NCBI RefSeq assembly: GCF_008802365.1
Contig: NZ_VZQZ01000007.1
Span: 209,003-273,002, forward strand
Source of the DNA: Oryzomonas japonica
GTDB taxonomy: Bacteria > Desulfobacterota > Desulfuromonadia > Geobacterales > Pseudopelobacteraceae
DNA: 64,000 nucleotides
Direction: 5' to 3'
The translations under genes and the position numbers were made by a program. Numbering within the stretch: the stretch's first letter is position 1; every line of letters begins with the position of its first letter. Positions 38,288 through 47,365 of the stretch are shown piece after piece. Under the pieces are notes generated by a model that saw nothing but the letters and a program-made list of their open reading frames with translations, ran no database searches and was not told where the DNA came from.

Positions 38288-39130
38288 ATGGCCATCGCCG
38301 TCATACCGGAAACTGTCAGAAAACTGCTTGCTTCGCAGCCTATCGAACTGCCGATCTTTCATCCCGTTGCCATCAAGCTGCAACGAATGCTTTCCGATTA
38401 TGACTTTACGGTGGATGAAGTCGCCCATGTGGCCATCGAGGACCAGTCTTTGGCCACCCAGATGCTGAAGATGGCCAATTCGCCCATGTATATGGGGCGC
38501 ACCAAGGTCGCCACCATTAAAGAGGCCGTTATCCGGCTGGGGGCGCAACAGGTTATCAATCTCGCCATAGCCGCCTCACAAGCCGCCATTCACTCGTCTC
38601 AAAACGAAGCGCTCAACCGTTACATGAAACAGCTTTGGCTCCATAGCCACGGCTCGGCCCTCGGCGCGCGCTGGCTTGCCCATGGTTGCGGCATGCGCGG
38701 CGTTGCGGACGAAACCTATCTGGCCGCACTGCTGCACGATGTGGGTAAACTCTACCTGCTCAAAGCGATCGAGCGCCTGGTGGATGCCGGCGTGATCAGC
38801 TCCCTGTTCGACGAAGAGTTGATCTCCGATATCTTCGAGGCCATGCATGTGGAACAGGGCTACCGCCTGATGCTGCACTGGAATTTTCCGGCCATGTACT
38901 GCGATGTGGTCCGGGATCACCATCTCGAACAGTGGGATGTGGTCAACAAGATGCTGACCATTGTCCGCTTCGTCAACCTGGCCTGTCGCCGGGTCGGCCT
39001 CGGCCTGAAACACGATCCCGCATTGGAATTGATCGCAACCAAAGAGGCGGAAGTTCTTGATCTCAGCAGTTTCCAGATCGCAGAACTTGAAGCGTTGCTT
39101 GAAGAATCCCGGGAAGCCGTGTTTGAATAA
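38288..39130 (+). CDS. HDOD-domain protein
   Basis: A 280-residue protein consisting mostly of an HDOD domain (about 20-215), a metal-independent relative of HD phosphohydrolases found in signalling and stress proteins. The HD-like remnant AALLHDVGKLYLL is visible near 150. There is no receiver or output domain attached. The ATG at 38288 follows gaaggagaag. The 202-base upstream gap contains no clear promoter and no other feature I can identify. Confidence 0.88.
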   Translation: MAIAVIPETVRKLLASQPIELPIFHPVAIKLQRMLSDYDFTVDEVAHVAIEDQSLATQMLKMANSPMYMGRTKVATIKEAVIRLGAQQVINLAIAASQAAIHSSQNEALNRYMKQLWLHSHGSALGARWLAHGCGMRGVADETYLAALLHDVGKLYLLKAIERLVDAGVISSLFDEELISDIFEAMHVEQGYRLMLHWNFPAMYCDVVRDHHLEQWDVVNKMLTIVRFVNLACRRVGLGLKHDPALELIATKEAEVLDLSSFQIAELEALLEESREAVFE

Positions 39131-39140
39131 CTCTCGTCCA

Positions 39141-40046
39141 ATGGACGTCCAGGCGTCCGCTCACAAGATGGTGCCGCACGCCATGTCTTTACCCACCCTC
39201 CAAGGGTACCTTAAACTTCTTCGGCCGACACAATGGCTGAAAAACCTGATGATTTTCTTTCCTCCCTTTCTGGGAGGGACGTTCTTCCTGTCCGTTGTCC
39301 GTCCAACCGCGCTGGTCCCGTTCGTCTCCTTCTGTCTGGCGTCAAGTGCCACCTACATCCTCAATGATCTTCTGGACATGGAACATGATCGCAACCATCC
39401 CGAAAAGCGGTTGCGACCGTTGCCGTCCGGCCGGATATCACCTCTTTCCGCCCGTGTGCTTGCCCTTACTCTTGCTGTTGCCGCCATAGCCCTTGCCTGG
39501 ATGGTATCCCTGTCGTTCCTGTCGTTTCTGCTGCTTTACGGCGCCGTCTCCAGCGCCTATTCAATCAGATTGAAAGAATATGCGTTGGTCGATATCTTTT
39601 GCATATCGGCCGGGTTCCTGCTGAGGCTCGAAGCCGGGGGCGCCGCTTTCGGGGTAACGATCTCGGAGTGGCTTTTCCTGAGTGTATTTTTGCTGGCGGT
39701 ATTCCTCAGCACCGGCAAACGCCTCAGCGAAAAGAACCGGTTGGGCGTGTCTGCCGCCAATCACCGTAAGGTCCTTGCCACCTATCCTGAAGGTTTTTTG
39801 GACGGGACCATGTTCATGACCGGAGGGGCTGTGCTGGTCACGTACACCCTCTATGTGATCTCGCGCCACTCTTCGCTGCTCCTCTACACGGTCCCGCTCT
39901 GCTGTTTCGGCCTATTGCGCTATATCCTCCGGGTCCAGTCCGGGAAGGGGGGCGATCCGACCGAGTCGCTGCTCCGGGATATGCCGCTCTTTATCGTTGG
40001 GCTCGTCTGGGCGGTGATGGTGGGGTGGGGGATATACGTCCCATGA
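39141..40046 (+). CDS. UbiA-family prenyltransferase, decaprenyl-phosphate phosphoribosyltransferase-like
   Basis: An integral membrane protein of about 301 residues with roughly eight hydrophobic segments. The start is uncertain: ATGs at 39141, 39168 and 39183 are in frame and none has a good ribosome site. It carries the substrate motif NDLLDMEHDRNHPEKRLRPLPSG, characteristic of the DPPR-synthase branch, which transfers phosphoribose onto decaprenyl phosphate, rather than of quinone prenyltransferases. The opening LLRPTQWLKNLMIFFPP also fits. It overlaps the next glycosyltransferase by 4 bases, placing it in the polysaccharide locus. A polyprenyl-phosphate pentose donor for glycosylation is inferred. 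Confidence 0.85.
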   Translation: MDVQASAHKMVPHAMSLPTLQGYLKLLRPTQWLKNLMIFFPPFLGGTFFLSVVRPTALVPFVSFCLASSATYILNDLLDMEHDRNHPEKRLRPLPSGRISPLSARVLALTLAVAAIALAWMVSLSFLSFLLLYGAVSSAYSIRLKEYALVDIFCISAGFLLRLEAGGAAFGVTISEWLFLSVFLLAVFLSTGKRLSEKNRLGVSAANHRKVLATYPEGFLDGTMFMTGGAVLVTYTLYVISRHSSLLLYTVPLCCFGLLRYILRVQSGKGGDPTESLLRDMPLFIVGLVWAVMVGWGIYVP

Positions 40047-40945
40047 GACGGCATCTGCCCACATGGTTGTACAAGGTATTCCCGTTTGATTTGCGGGGGG
40101 ACTGTTCCGTACCCCCAGCACGGGACAGCATCCGCATATCCTGCATTATCAATTTCTACGGCCGGCTCGACCTGCTTTCCGGTATCCTTCATTCTCTTGC
40201 CCAGCAGCACTACGACAGGGAGCGGTTTGAGGTCGTCCTTGTCGAGGATCGAAACGGCACGGATGGCGGCAGGCAGCTAGCGGAACATTTTAAGGATGAA
40301 CTCCAAATTGTCTACCTTCCCCTTGACAAAAACTTCGGGAGAATGGGCTATTCGAGGAACTACGGTCTGTCCCGGTCCCGTGGCGAGATCGTCCTTTTTC
40401 TTGACGACGATACCGTCATCTTACAGCAAGATTTCCTTGCGGTTCTCGATGACCGATTTGGGCGCGATGCCGGCCCGGATGCCGTGGTACCCCATGGCCA
40501 TGCCAGCTTCGCCTTGATCCGGGGACACTACGATTTCCATGATCCCTATTTCATGACCAGCCGCTGTACCGCCTATCGTCGGGATGTCCTGGCGGAACTT
40601 GGTGGATTTATGGCTCACTTTGTGGGCCAGGAGGACGTGGAGTGTGTTGTCAGGTTTCTCATGGCCGGCAAGCGATCGGAAAACGTCCCGGAACTGAACT
40701 ATTTTCATCCCCCGCTGTTGGTCCCGAATTTTCGCAAACCAAAGTCCGTGGGGCATTCGTTCTATTGTCTTAAATCAAAATACCCCTTGCCTATCTGGTT
40801 CATAATCATTCTCAACTGTTCCCGACACGCCCCCTTATACCTGCTTCCCATGAGGCGATGCCGGGAGATGGGGCGATTCGGCATCGGTTTTTTTACCGGG
40901 GTGTTTGTTTCCCTTTTCAAAAAAGAAGGCTTTCAGTACAATTGA
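40043..40945 (+). CDS. Family 2 glycosyltransferase
   Basis: A 300-residue GT-A fold transferase starting at the ATG that overlaps the UbiA stop. The nucleotide-sugar region is ISCIINFYGRLDLL, the metal-binding DxD-type motif is FLDDDT near residue 123, and an acceptor-side segment is GGFMAHFVGQEDVEC. A hydrophobic stretch near 255-275 may associate with the membrane. It likely adds a sugar to the chain exported by the ABC transporter encoded next; donor and linkage are unknown. Confidence 0.87.
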   Translation: MRRHLPTWLYKVFPFDLRGDCSVPPARDSIRISCIINFYGRLDLLSGILHSLAQQHYDRERFEVVLVEDRNGTDGGRQLAEHFKDELQIVYLPLDKNFGRMGYSRNYGLSRSRGEIVLFLDDDTVILQQDFLAVLDDRFGRDAGPDAVVPHGHASFALIRGHYDFHDPYFMTSRCTAYRRDVLAELGGFMAHFVGQEDVECVVRFLMAGKRSENVPELNYFHPPLLVPNFRKPKSVGHSFYCLKSKYPLPIWFIIILNCSRHAPLYLLPMRRCREMGRFGIGFFTGVFVSLFKKEGFQYN

Positions 40946-40949
40946 GGCG

Positions 40950-41774
40950 ATGGATCAACCTGAAATCATTATAAAGCCCGGCATGGGCGCACTCCACTAC
41001 TGGCGCGATATCTGGCGCTACCGGGAACTTTTTTTCTTTCTGGCATGGCGGGATATCCTGGTGCGCTATAAGCAAACCGCTATCGGTATCGCCTGGAGCG
41101 TGCTGCGGCCACTCTTGACCATGGTGGTCTTCACCATTGTCTTCGGCAAACTGGCCAAGCTCCCCTCGAACGGCGTCCCCTATCCGATCATGGTCTATGC
41201 GGCCATGTTGCCGTGGCAGTTCTTTGCCAACTCCCTCACCGAGAGCAGTAACTCCCTGATCGACAACTCAAACCTGCTCACCAAGGTCTACTTTCCCCGT
41301 CTGATCGTCCCGGCTGGCTCGGTCATCGTCAGTATGGTGGATTTTCTTATCTCCGCGATCATCCTCGGCGGGTTGATGGCCTGGTACCGTTTTGTCCCCG
41401 ACATGAGAATTCTCTTCTTGCCCGCATTCTTCATGATGGCGTTCATGGCCTCCTTCGGTGCCGGGTTGTGGCTTTCCGCGCTCAACGTGCAGTATCGCGA
41501 CTTTCGCTACGTGGTGCCGTTTCTGGTACAGTTCGGGCTCTACATCTCGCCGGTTGGTTTTTCCAGCGCCATTGTCCCCGAGGAGTGGCGTTTCCTGTAC
41601 TTCCTTAATCCCATGGTGGGCGTCATCGACGGTTTTCGCTGGGCGCTTTTGGGCGATGCCTTCCCGGTCAACTGGCCCGGCTTCGCTCTTTCTTTCGTTC
41701 TGGTTTCCTTGATCCTTGCCAGTGGATTATTCTACTTTCGCCGCATGGAACGCAGCTTTGCGGACGTGGTGTAA
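40950..41774 (+). CDS. wzm: Polysaccharide ABC exporter, permease subunit
   Basis: A 274-residue ABC-2 type permease with about six membrane segments. The ATG at 40950 is taken because it follows tgagg and avoids overlap with the upstream gene. The conserved start of the domain (WRYRELFFFLAWRDILVRYKQTAIGIAW) is typical of Wzm/KpsM-like O-antigen exporters. It is paired with the ATPase 3 bases downstream. The pair exports completed polysaccharide, attached to a lipid carrier, across the inner membrane. Confidence 0.93.
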   Translation: MDQPEIIIKPGMGALHYWRDIWRYRELFFFLAWRDILVRYKQTAIGIAWSVLRPLLTMVVFTIVFGKLAKLPSNGVPYPIMVYAAMLPWQFFANSLTESSNSLIDNSNLLTKVYFPRLIVPAGSVIVSMVDFLISAIILGGLMAWYRFVPDMRILFLPAFFMMAFMASFGAGLWLSALNVQYRDFRYVVPFLVQFGLYISPVGFSSAIVPEEWRFLYFLNPMVGVIDGFRWALLGDAFPVNWPGFALSFVLVSLILASGLFYFRRMERSFADVV

Positions 41775-41777
41775 GCG

Positions 41778-43076
41778 ATGTCCACTGTCATTACCGTTGA
41801 AAATCTCGGCAAAAAATACCTCCTGCGGCACCAGTCCGGTAAACAGCCGTATGTGGCCCTGCGCGATGTACTGAGCGATGGGGTGCGGAATCTCGGCCGC
41901 AAATTGTTGGGGCGGAGCAATGCAACGGAACGTGGCGCGGAACAGGAAGAGTTTTGGGCGATCAAGGATGTGTCCTTCGAGGTGAAACAGGGGGACCGGA
42001 TCGGTATCATCGGTCGTAACGGCGCCGGGAAATCAACGCTGTTGAAAATCCTGAGCCGCATCACCGAGCCGACCACCGGCAGCATTCGTATCAAAGGGAG
42101 GGTAGCCAGCCTGCTGGAAGTGGGGACTGGGTTTCACCCCGAGTTGACCGGCAGGGAAAATATCTACCTCAACGGCGCCATCCTGGGGATGGGACGGGCG
42201 GAGATAAAAAAGAAGTTCGATGAGATCGTTGACTTTGCCGAGATCGAGAAGTTTCTGGATACACCGGTAAAGCGTTACTCTTCGGGGATGTATGTGAGGC
42301 TGGCGTTTGCCGTTGCGGCGCACTTGGAACCGGAGATTCTTGTCGTCGATGAGGTACTGGCGGTTGGGGATGCTCAGTTTCAGAAGAAATGTTTGGGGAA
42401 GATGGAGGATGTGTCGGCCAAGGAAGGGCGGACGGTGTTGTTTGTCAGCCATAATATGGGGGCCATTAACAAGCTGTGCAACGATTCGATATGGATCCAC
42501 CACGGTAGAATTCACGGTTTTGGAAACTCCTCCGACGTCATACGCGTCTATAACGCTTCGGTGGCCGGAGAAACCCAGACACAGCTCCCTGTCGCCGGGA
42601 ATGAGTTCGCGCCATTGTCCGTAAGATCATTACAACTAGTCAATGCAGACAATGTGGAATCGGTATCTTTCTCATGTGATGAACCTGTCAGGATTTTGAT
42701 GTCCCTTGAAATCAGTCACTGTATCCCCGGTATGTATGGCTATGTGGAGATATTTGACCAGTATGGAGAAACCATCCTCGTCTCCGATACTTTCGATGCA
42801 GGTGTAAATATATTGGAACAGCTTGGTGCCGGGGTGCATGATATCGAACTCCATATCCCCCCACGGACGCTTGGGCATGGCGAGTACTCTTTGACACTGG
42901 ATTTTTCCAGTCCGCAGAGTGATCGAACCATAAGGCCTGACTCAACATCCGTACTCCACCTGGACCGCGTCCTTCGTTTCTCCCTTGATGATTTTACGAC
43001 AACCCGGGGCAATACGAGAAGGGGGCACCTGAGCACCATTATCGCCTGGAAAACTTTAGTTCAGCACAATTCATGA
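41778..43076 (+). CDS. wzt: Polysaccharide ABC exporter, ATPase with C-terminal glycan-binding domain
   Basis: A 432-residue protein. The ATPase half has Walker A GRNGAGKS at 79-86, the signature YSSGMYVRLAFA near 172 and Walker B ILVVDEVLAVGD. Residues about 260-420 form a Wzt-type C-terminal domain that in the E. coli O8/O9a systems reads the modified non-reducing end of the polymer. This implies that a chain-terminating modification is made, for which the methyltransferases at 45-47 kb are candidates. It overlaps the next gene by 4 bases. Confidence 0.93.
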   Translation: MSTVITVENLGKKYLLRHQSGKQPYVALRDVLSDGVRNLGRKLLGRSNATERGAEQEEFWAIKDVSFEVKQGDRIGIIGRNGAGKSTLLKILSRITEPTTGSIRIKGRVASLLEVGTGFHPELTGRENIYLNGAILGMGRAEIKKKFDEIVDFAEIEKFLDTPVKRYSSGMYVRLAFAVAAHLEPEILVVDEVLAVGDAQFQKKCLGKMEDVSAKEGRTVLFVSHNMGAINKLCNDSIWIHHGRIHGFGNSSDVIRVYNASVAGETQTQLPVAGNEFAPLSVRSLQLVNADNVESVSFSCDEPVRILMSLEISHCIPGMYGYVEIFDQYGETILVSDTFDAGVNILEQLGAGVHDIELHIPPRTLGHGEYSLTLDFSSPQSDRTIRPDSTSVLHLDRVLRFSLDDFTTTRGNTRRGHLSTIIAWKTLVQHNS

Positions 43077-44185
43077 AAGATATCGTCCTTCTTCATGATG
43101 GTACCCGTTTTACGTTGCGATTTCTGTTCCCGCTGAGGCAAACGCAGCACATTTTTCGAGATTGTGGCTATCGGCTACACTGGATACCTTTCGGACGCAG
43201 AAAGCCATGTCCTGAAGCGGATTTCATCGTGGTTTTACACGAGTGCCTGGAGTCGGCTCCCCCCGAGGTGCGCCTCCAGGCCCTTTCCGGGCTCCGGCAC
43301 CGTTGTGATCGCCTGGTCTGGCTGGATACCTCGGACAGCACGGGGACCACGCTGTTTGAGGTCATGCCGCTGGTTGACCTCTATCTGAAGAAGCAGGTGC
43401 TCAAAGACCGGGAGATCTATCGCAAGCCGTTGTACAGCCTGAGGTATTTTTCCGACTATTACCATCGTCGCTTCAGTATAGACGACGAGCCGGTTCCACC
43501 CAGATCCGTACTGCATCCGGAGCACGACCATAAACTGCGGGTTGCTTGGAACATCCTGATCGGGGACGTGCTCGACAACAGAAGGGAACCGACCCAGAGG
43601 TCGTTCGGTGATCCGGCACACCAGCGGAGCTTCCATGTTTCCTTCAGGGGGAGCGCCGGCTACCTGCCCACCATCGATTTCCAGAGACAGCAGATCCGTG
43701 AGGTCCTCAGCCGACGCCTCGACCTGATACATCCCGATTCCTCGGTAACGGTCAGCCACCGCAAATATCTACAGGAGCTGCGAGACTCCCGGGCGGTGGT
43801 CAGCCCCTTCGGCTGGGGTGAGATCTGTTGGCGTGATGCCGAGGCGTTTATCTGCGGTGCGGCTCTGATCAAGCCGGACATGGCACATCTCGAAACATGG
43901 CCTGAGTTGTATGTTCCGGGTGAGACCTATCTGCCGTTGCGGTGGGATCTCTCCGATTTGGACGAAACCCTTACGGAATTGGTACAGAATCCTGCCCGGT
44001 TCGCCCGTATCGCAACGCAGGGGCAGGCTGCCTATCGGCAATTTCTGTCCGATGGCGAAAGACGATCCTTTGTTGAACACGTTTTAGGCATATTAGGTGA
44101 AAAACGTCCTGAAAAATCTTACCCGATTAGGAACAGCGAAGGAATGGCACAACGGTTCCTACGAAATTTTTTTGATCGGCAGTAA
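43073..44185 (+). CDS. Putative glycosyltransferase, exostosin-like
   Basis: A 370-residue cytoplasmic protein. I see no strong catalytic signature, but the C-terminal half has SPFGWGEICWRDAEAFICGAALIKPDM followed by TWPELYVPGETYLPLRWDLSDL, a layout seen in exostosin/GT-B type transferases that bind nucleotide sugars. The first half is unassigned. It is translationally coupled to wzt. A 153-base AT-rich gap without clear signals follows. Confidence 0.65.
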   Translation: MKDIVLLHDGTRFTLRFLFPLRQTQHIFRDCGYRLHWIPFGRRKPCPEADFIVVLHECLESAPPEVRLQALSGLRHRCDRLVWLDTSDSTGTTLFEVMPLVDLYLKKQVLKDREIYRKPLYSLRYFSDYYHRRFSIDDEPVPPRSVLHPEHDHKLRVAWNILIGDVLDNRREPTQRSFGDPAHQRSFHVSFRGSAGYLPTIDFQRQQIREVLSRRLDLIHPDSSVTVSHRKYLQELRDSRAVVSPFGWGEICWRDAEAFICGAALIKPDMAHLETWPELYVPGETYLPLRWDLSDLDETLTELVQNPARFARIATQGQAAYRQFLSDGERRSFVEHVLGILGEKRPEKSYPIRNSEGMAQRFLRNFFDRQ

Positions 44186-44338
44186 GATCGCAATTTTATC
44201 GGTATTTCAGGAAAGCTCGTAAGTTGGGCAAAAGAAAGAGGAAAATGTTAAGGAACATGGCCTGACTGACGATCCATCTTTGCAAAAATTCTCGCTTATT
44301 TTGTTGACTTTTGGCGACAAGCCATCCGGGAAAATTAG

Positions 44339-45268
44339 ATGTGGAATCCGTTTGATTCAAGTAGATCAAATAAGCCAAGAATTCTGTTGCTCGCCGATAA
44401 ACGTGCTTGGGCCTATGATCACTGTGCGCACAGCCTCATCCGGCATCTGGGAGATCATTACGCCTTCGATCTGCGCTATGTAAGGGATAATCCTCGCCTC
44501 AATCTCTCCTCCTATGACCTGCTCTACGTCTACTTCTGGGGCGAGGATTACCACCTTCGCTTCCCTCAGCACGGGGTGCGGGTGATCAAGGAGGTTTCCA
44601 GCCACCGATGGGAGGATGATCCCCGCTACGGTCCCTGCACGCCTGCTGCGTTCGCGGATAAGTACCTCGCTGACGCCACGGCGGTGATCTGCACTTCGCA
44701 ACGGCTCTTCGGACTACTACAGGGTGTAAGGCCAGAGTTGCATCACGTCCCGAACGGCTACGACGAACGTCTCTTTCGCGACCTGGGCCGCCGCTCCGGG
44801 GGGCTTGTCATTGGCTGGGCTGGAAACCGGGCGGACCAGGTAAAGAGGGTGGCCGAACTCCTCGAACCGGCTGCGATGGGCTATCGCCTGATAACGGCTG
44901 ATGGGAAGCGCTCCCGTAGGAGAATGAACGTCTTCTACAACGACATCGACGTGTACGCGATCGCCTCCCACCATGAAGGGACCCCGCTGCCGCTGCTTGA
45001 GGCGATGGCGGCCGGATGTTTCCCCGTCTGCACGGATGTCGGCGTCGTTCCGGAGATCATCGTGCATGGGGAAAATGGCCTGATCGTTGAGCCCACCCCG
45101 GAGGCGTTCAGGCGCGCATTTGCCTGGTGCCGCGATAATCTGGCGGCAGTTCGTGCGGCTGGCGCACGCAACGCCACCTTGATTCAGTCAAGGAGTTTCG
45201 GCAGGACGTCTCAGGTTTTTGGCGATATACTCCAGCACGTCGTTTCTCTTCCGAGGCCTAAAAAATGA
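44339..45268 (+). CDS. Family 4-type glycosyltransferase
   Basis: A 309-residue GT-B transferase, shorter than the usual about 370. The C-terminal nucleotide-sugar domain contains the E-x7-E type motif EGTPLPLLEAMAAGCFPVCTDVG and HGENGLIVEP. The N-terminal domain is compact (YDLLYVYFWGEDYHLRFPQ). Its stop overlaps the next gene by 4 bases. It probably adds a sugar in the exported polysaccharide. Confidence 0.85.
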   Translation: MWNPFDSSRSNKPRILLLADKRAWAYDHCAHSLIRHLGDHYAFDLRYVRDNPRLNLSSYDLLYVYFWGEDYHLRFPQHGVRVIKEVSSHRWEDDPRYGPCTPAAFADKYLADATAVICTSQRLFGLLQGVRPELHHVPNGYDERLFRDLGRRSGGLVIGWAGNRADQVKRVAELLEPAAMGYRLITADGKRSRRRMNVFYNDIDVYAIASHHEGTPLPLLEAMAAGCFPVCTDVGVVPEIIVHGENGLIVEPTPEAFRRAFAWCRDNLAAVRAAGARNATLIQSRSFGRTSQVFGDILQHVVSLPRPKK

Positions 45269-46644
45269 CCAAAAGCTATCTGGACCAATTGCTGGCAGTA
45301 AACAGGAGTGGGGGCGACGAAGACGGCTATCGCGCGGCTAAATATTATTATCTCAACGAACTCCTGCCGTTGCTTCCGGAACGTCGCGACATAAAGGTGC
45401 TGGAGATCGGTCCGGGATTCGGTTTTCTTCTGCGCTTCCTGCGGGAACAGGGATACCGGAATCTGAGTGCCATCGAGGCAGACCGGGACATCGTCGAACT
45501 CCTGCGCCGACGCGAAGGAGAACTCTTATCGATAGAACTCGGCGACGCACTCGATGTACTCAAAGGATATGAGTCGAGCTACGACGTGGTCATTGCCTTC
45601 GACGTAGTCGAGCACTTTACCGGCGAGGACGCACTCGTCTTCGCTCGCAGAGCCTACGACAGCCTGAGGGAAGGTGGCCGCCTTATCCTCAGGACCCCCA
45701 ATATGGGGGCCCTGCTTGGAGGCTATTCGAGGTACGTCGACTATTCGCATCGAACCGGTTTTACTGAATTCAGCTTGCGCTACCTGTTGGAGGCGGCCGG
45801 GTTTTCCCAAGTCCGGACCCATCTCCCAAGCTGGCGCCCTTTTGGCTCGCTGTCGTGCAGGCTTCGGCTGTCGGCGCTGGCCACACGGCTCCTGTTCTAT
45901 CTCCAGGACCGTTCCCGGCCGGAGTGTCTCGACAAAAATCTCGTACTGGTGGGAGAAAAAAAAATATGTCAGGGTGGCTCTGAAGTCGGAGAAAGGGAGC
46001 CGCTCTTTAGAAACGACGATGTTTCGTGGGATACCCCTTTTCAGGAGTTTGTAGAGTTTTGCCGGGTTTTCTGGAAGTATGGCTTCCGACAGTTGCATGG
46101 GGTCACACTCAGGGGGAGGACCATGAACCCCATGGAAACGAACGGTGCATCAGTGGCCCAGTATGCCGGAGAGGCGGATATCTCGACGCTCGGGAACGAC
46201 AGTATCCGTGAGCTCTCCCAAAACCTCTGTTTCGAGGAACGCCAGGATCTTGTGGAGTTTCTCAGGTCATCGCCTGACCAGATAGCCCTACACGGCCTGT
46301 ATCATACAGACTACTCGCAGATGTCGGCCGACGAACAGCACTCCGAAATACGGGAAGGTCTTTCCCTGCTCAAAAGTCTCTTTCCCGACAAGGATATCCG
46401 TTATTTCATCGCCCCTTTTAACCGGACTAACGCCGCCACCCACGACGTCTGCCGGCAATTGGGGCTGGAACTTTTGGCCACGGACGGCGTCCACCTCGAG
46501 GCGGAACTCCCCCGCCTGCGGTTACGCCCCGGCGTCTGGTATCGCTACCATCATCACCGTTTCTACCCGGAAAGCACCTTCAATTACTACAAACTCTCCA
46601 TTTCCCTGCTGGATCGCGCCCTCAGTAAGGGGGTGAGGGCATGA
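45265..46644 (+). CDS. Methyltransferase fused to a polysaccharide-deacetylase-like domain
   Basis: A 459-residue two-domain protein. Residues about 1-225 are a class I SAM methyltransferase (VLEIGPGFGFLLRFL near 47; DVVIAFDVVEHF near 110). Residues about 245-455 look like a NodB/DUF2334-type deacetylase: FRNDDVSWDTPF with an Asp pair, HGLYHTDYS as a candidate zinc-histidine segment, YFIAPFNRTN, and late HHHRFYPES. Linking N-deacetylation to methylation on one chain suggests coupled sugar tailoring. It overlaps genes on both sides by 4 bases. Activity of the second domain is inferred. Confidence 0.78.
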   Translation: MTKSYLDQLLAVNRSGGDEDGYRAAKYYYLNELLPLLPERRDIKVLEIGPGFGFLLRFLREQGYRNLSAIEADRDIVELLRRREGELLSIELGDALDVLKGYESSYDVVIAFDVVEHFTGEDALVFARRAYDSLREGGRLILRTPNMGALLGGYSRYVDYSHRTGFTEFSLRYLLEAAGFSQVRTHLPSWRPFGSLSCRLRLSALATRLLFYLQDRSRPECLDKNLVLVGEKKICQGGSEVGEREPLFRNDDVSWDTPFQEFVEFCRVFWKYGFRQLHGVTLRGRTMNPMETNGASVAQYAGEADISTLGNDSIRELSQNLCFEERQDLVEFLRSSPDQIALHGLYHTDYSQMSADEQHSEIREGLSLLKSLFPDKDIRYFIAPFNRTNAATHDVCRQLGLELLATDGVHLEAELPRLRLRPGVWYRYHHHRFYPESTFNYYKLSISLLDRALSKGVRA

Positions 46645-47360
46645 TCCAGCGCTTCATTGACCGCCTGAAGCAACTGCCGCTTCGGGAACCATCCCTCAGA
46701 CGCCCTGAGATTGTCAGCGTGCTGGCGCATCACGGGGTCGAACCATGGTTCCTCTATGCTTACGATGAGTGGAGGAGCCGCTGGCATGTCTGGCGCGGCT
46801 TGCTGTGGGCGATAAAAAACGTTGAACATGGAGGAAATGTTCTGGAGACCGGCTGCGGCTGCGGCTGGAACCTTTTTTGGCTGGCGGCGAACGGTTTTGG
46901 CTCCCTCACTGGTCTTGACATCAACGCCGCTGCAGTCGTCGCCGGAAACGAGTTGGCCCAAGGAACGGGGTTTCCTGTGAGGCTTCGGTGCGACAACGCC
47001 CTCGACCCCGGTTCCTTGGCGGATGGCCCTTTCCATCTGATCCTGGCCCTCAACTGGACGTATCATGTCCCGGAATTTGAACTGGGGCGATTCTTAGAGC
47101 GTTATGGCGGGCTTCTGGTTCCTGGCGGCGTGTTGCTGCTCGACACGATAGAAAAGTCCTTCAATGCTCATCCCAACAACCGCTACCTTACCTCCGATTG
47201 GGGCAAGCCTGAATGGGAGATGCGCCCGAGCGAATACCTGCATCGCTTCAGCCAGGGAGAGGTGCGGGAGATTGCAGCTTCACGCGGCTATCAAATCGAG
47301 GCAACCTACAGCAGGAAGGGAACGATTCCCCGCTCCCTCTATATTCTACGACGGAGTTAA
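46641..47360 (+). CDS. SAM-dependent methyltransferase
   Basis: A 239-residue class I methyltransferase. The SAM-binding glycine-rich motif appears as LETGCGCGWNLFWLA near residue 72, followed by TGLDINAAAVVAGNE and LILALNWTYHVPE. It is coupled to the methyltransferase-deacetylase gene upstream. In a locus with Wzt carrying a glycan-binding domain, such an enzyme may cap or decorate the polymer. The substrate is unknown. Confidence 0.85.
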   Translation: MIQRFIDRLKQLPLREPSLRRPEIVSVLAHHGVEPWFLYAYDEWRSRWHVWRGLLWAIKNVEHGGNVLETGCGCGWNLFWLAANGFGSLTGLDINAAAVVAGNELAQGTGFPVRLRCDNALDPGSLADGPFHLILALNWTYHVPEFELGRFLERYGGLLVPGGVLLLDTIEKSFNAHPNNRYLTSDWGKPEWEMRPSEYLHRFSQGEVREIAASRGYQIEATYSRKGTIPRSLYILRRS

Positions 47361-47365
47361 TTGTC

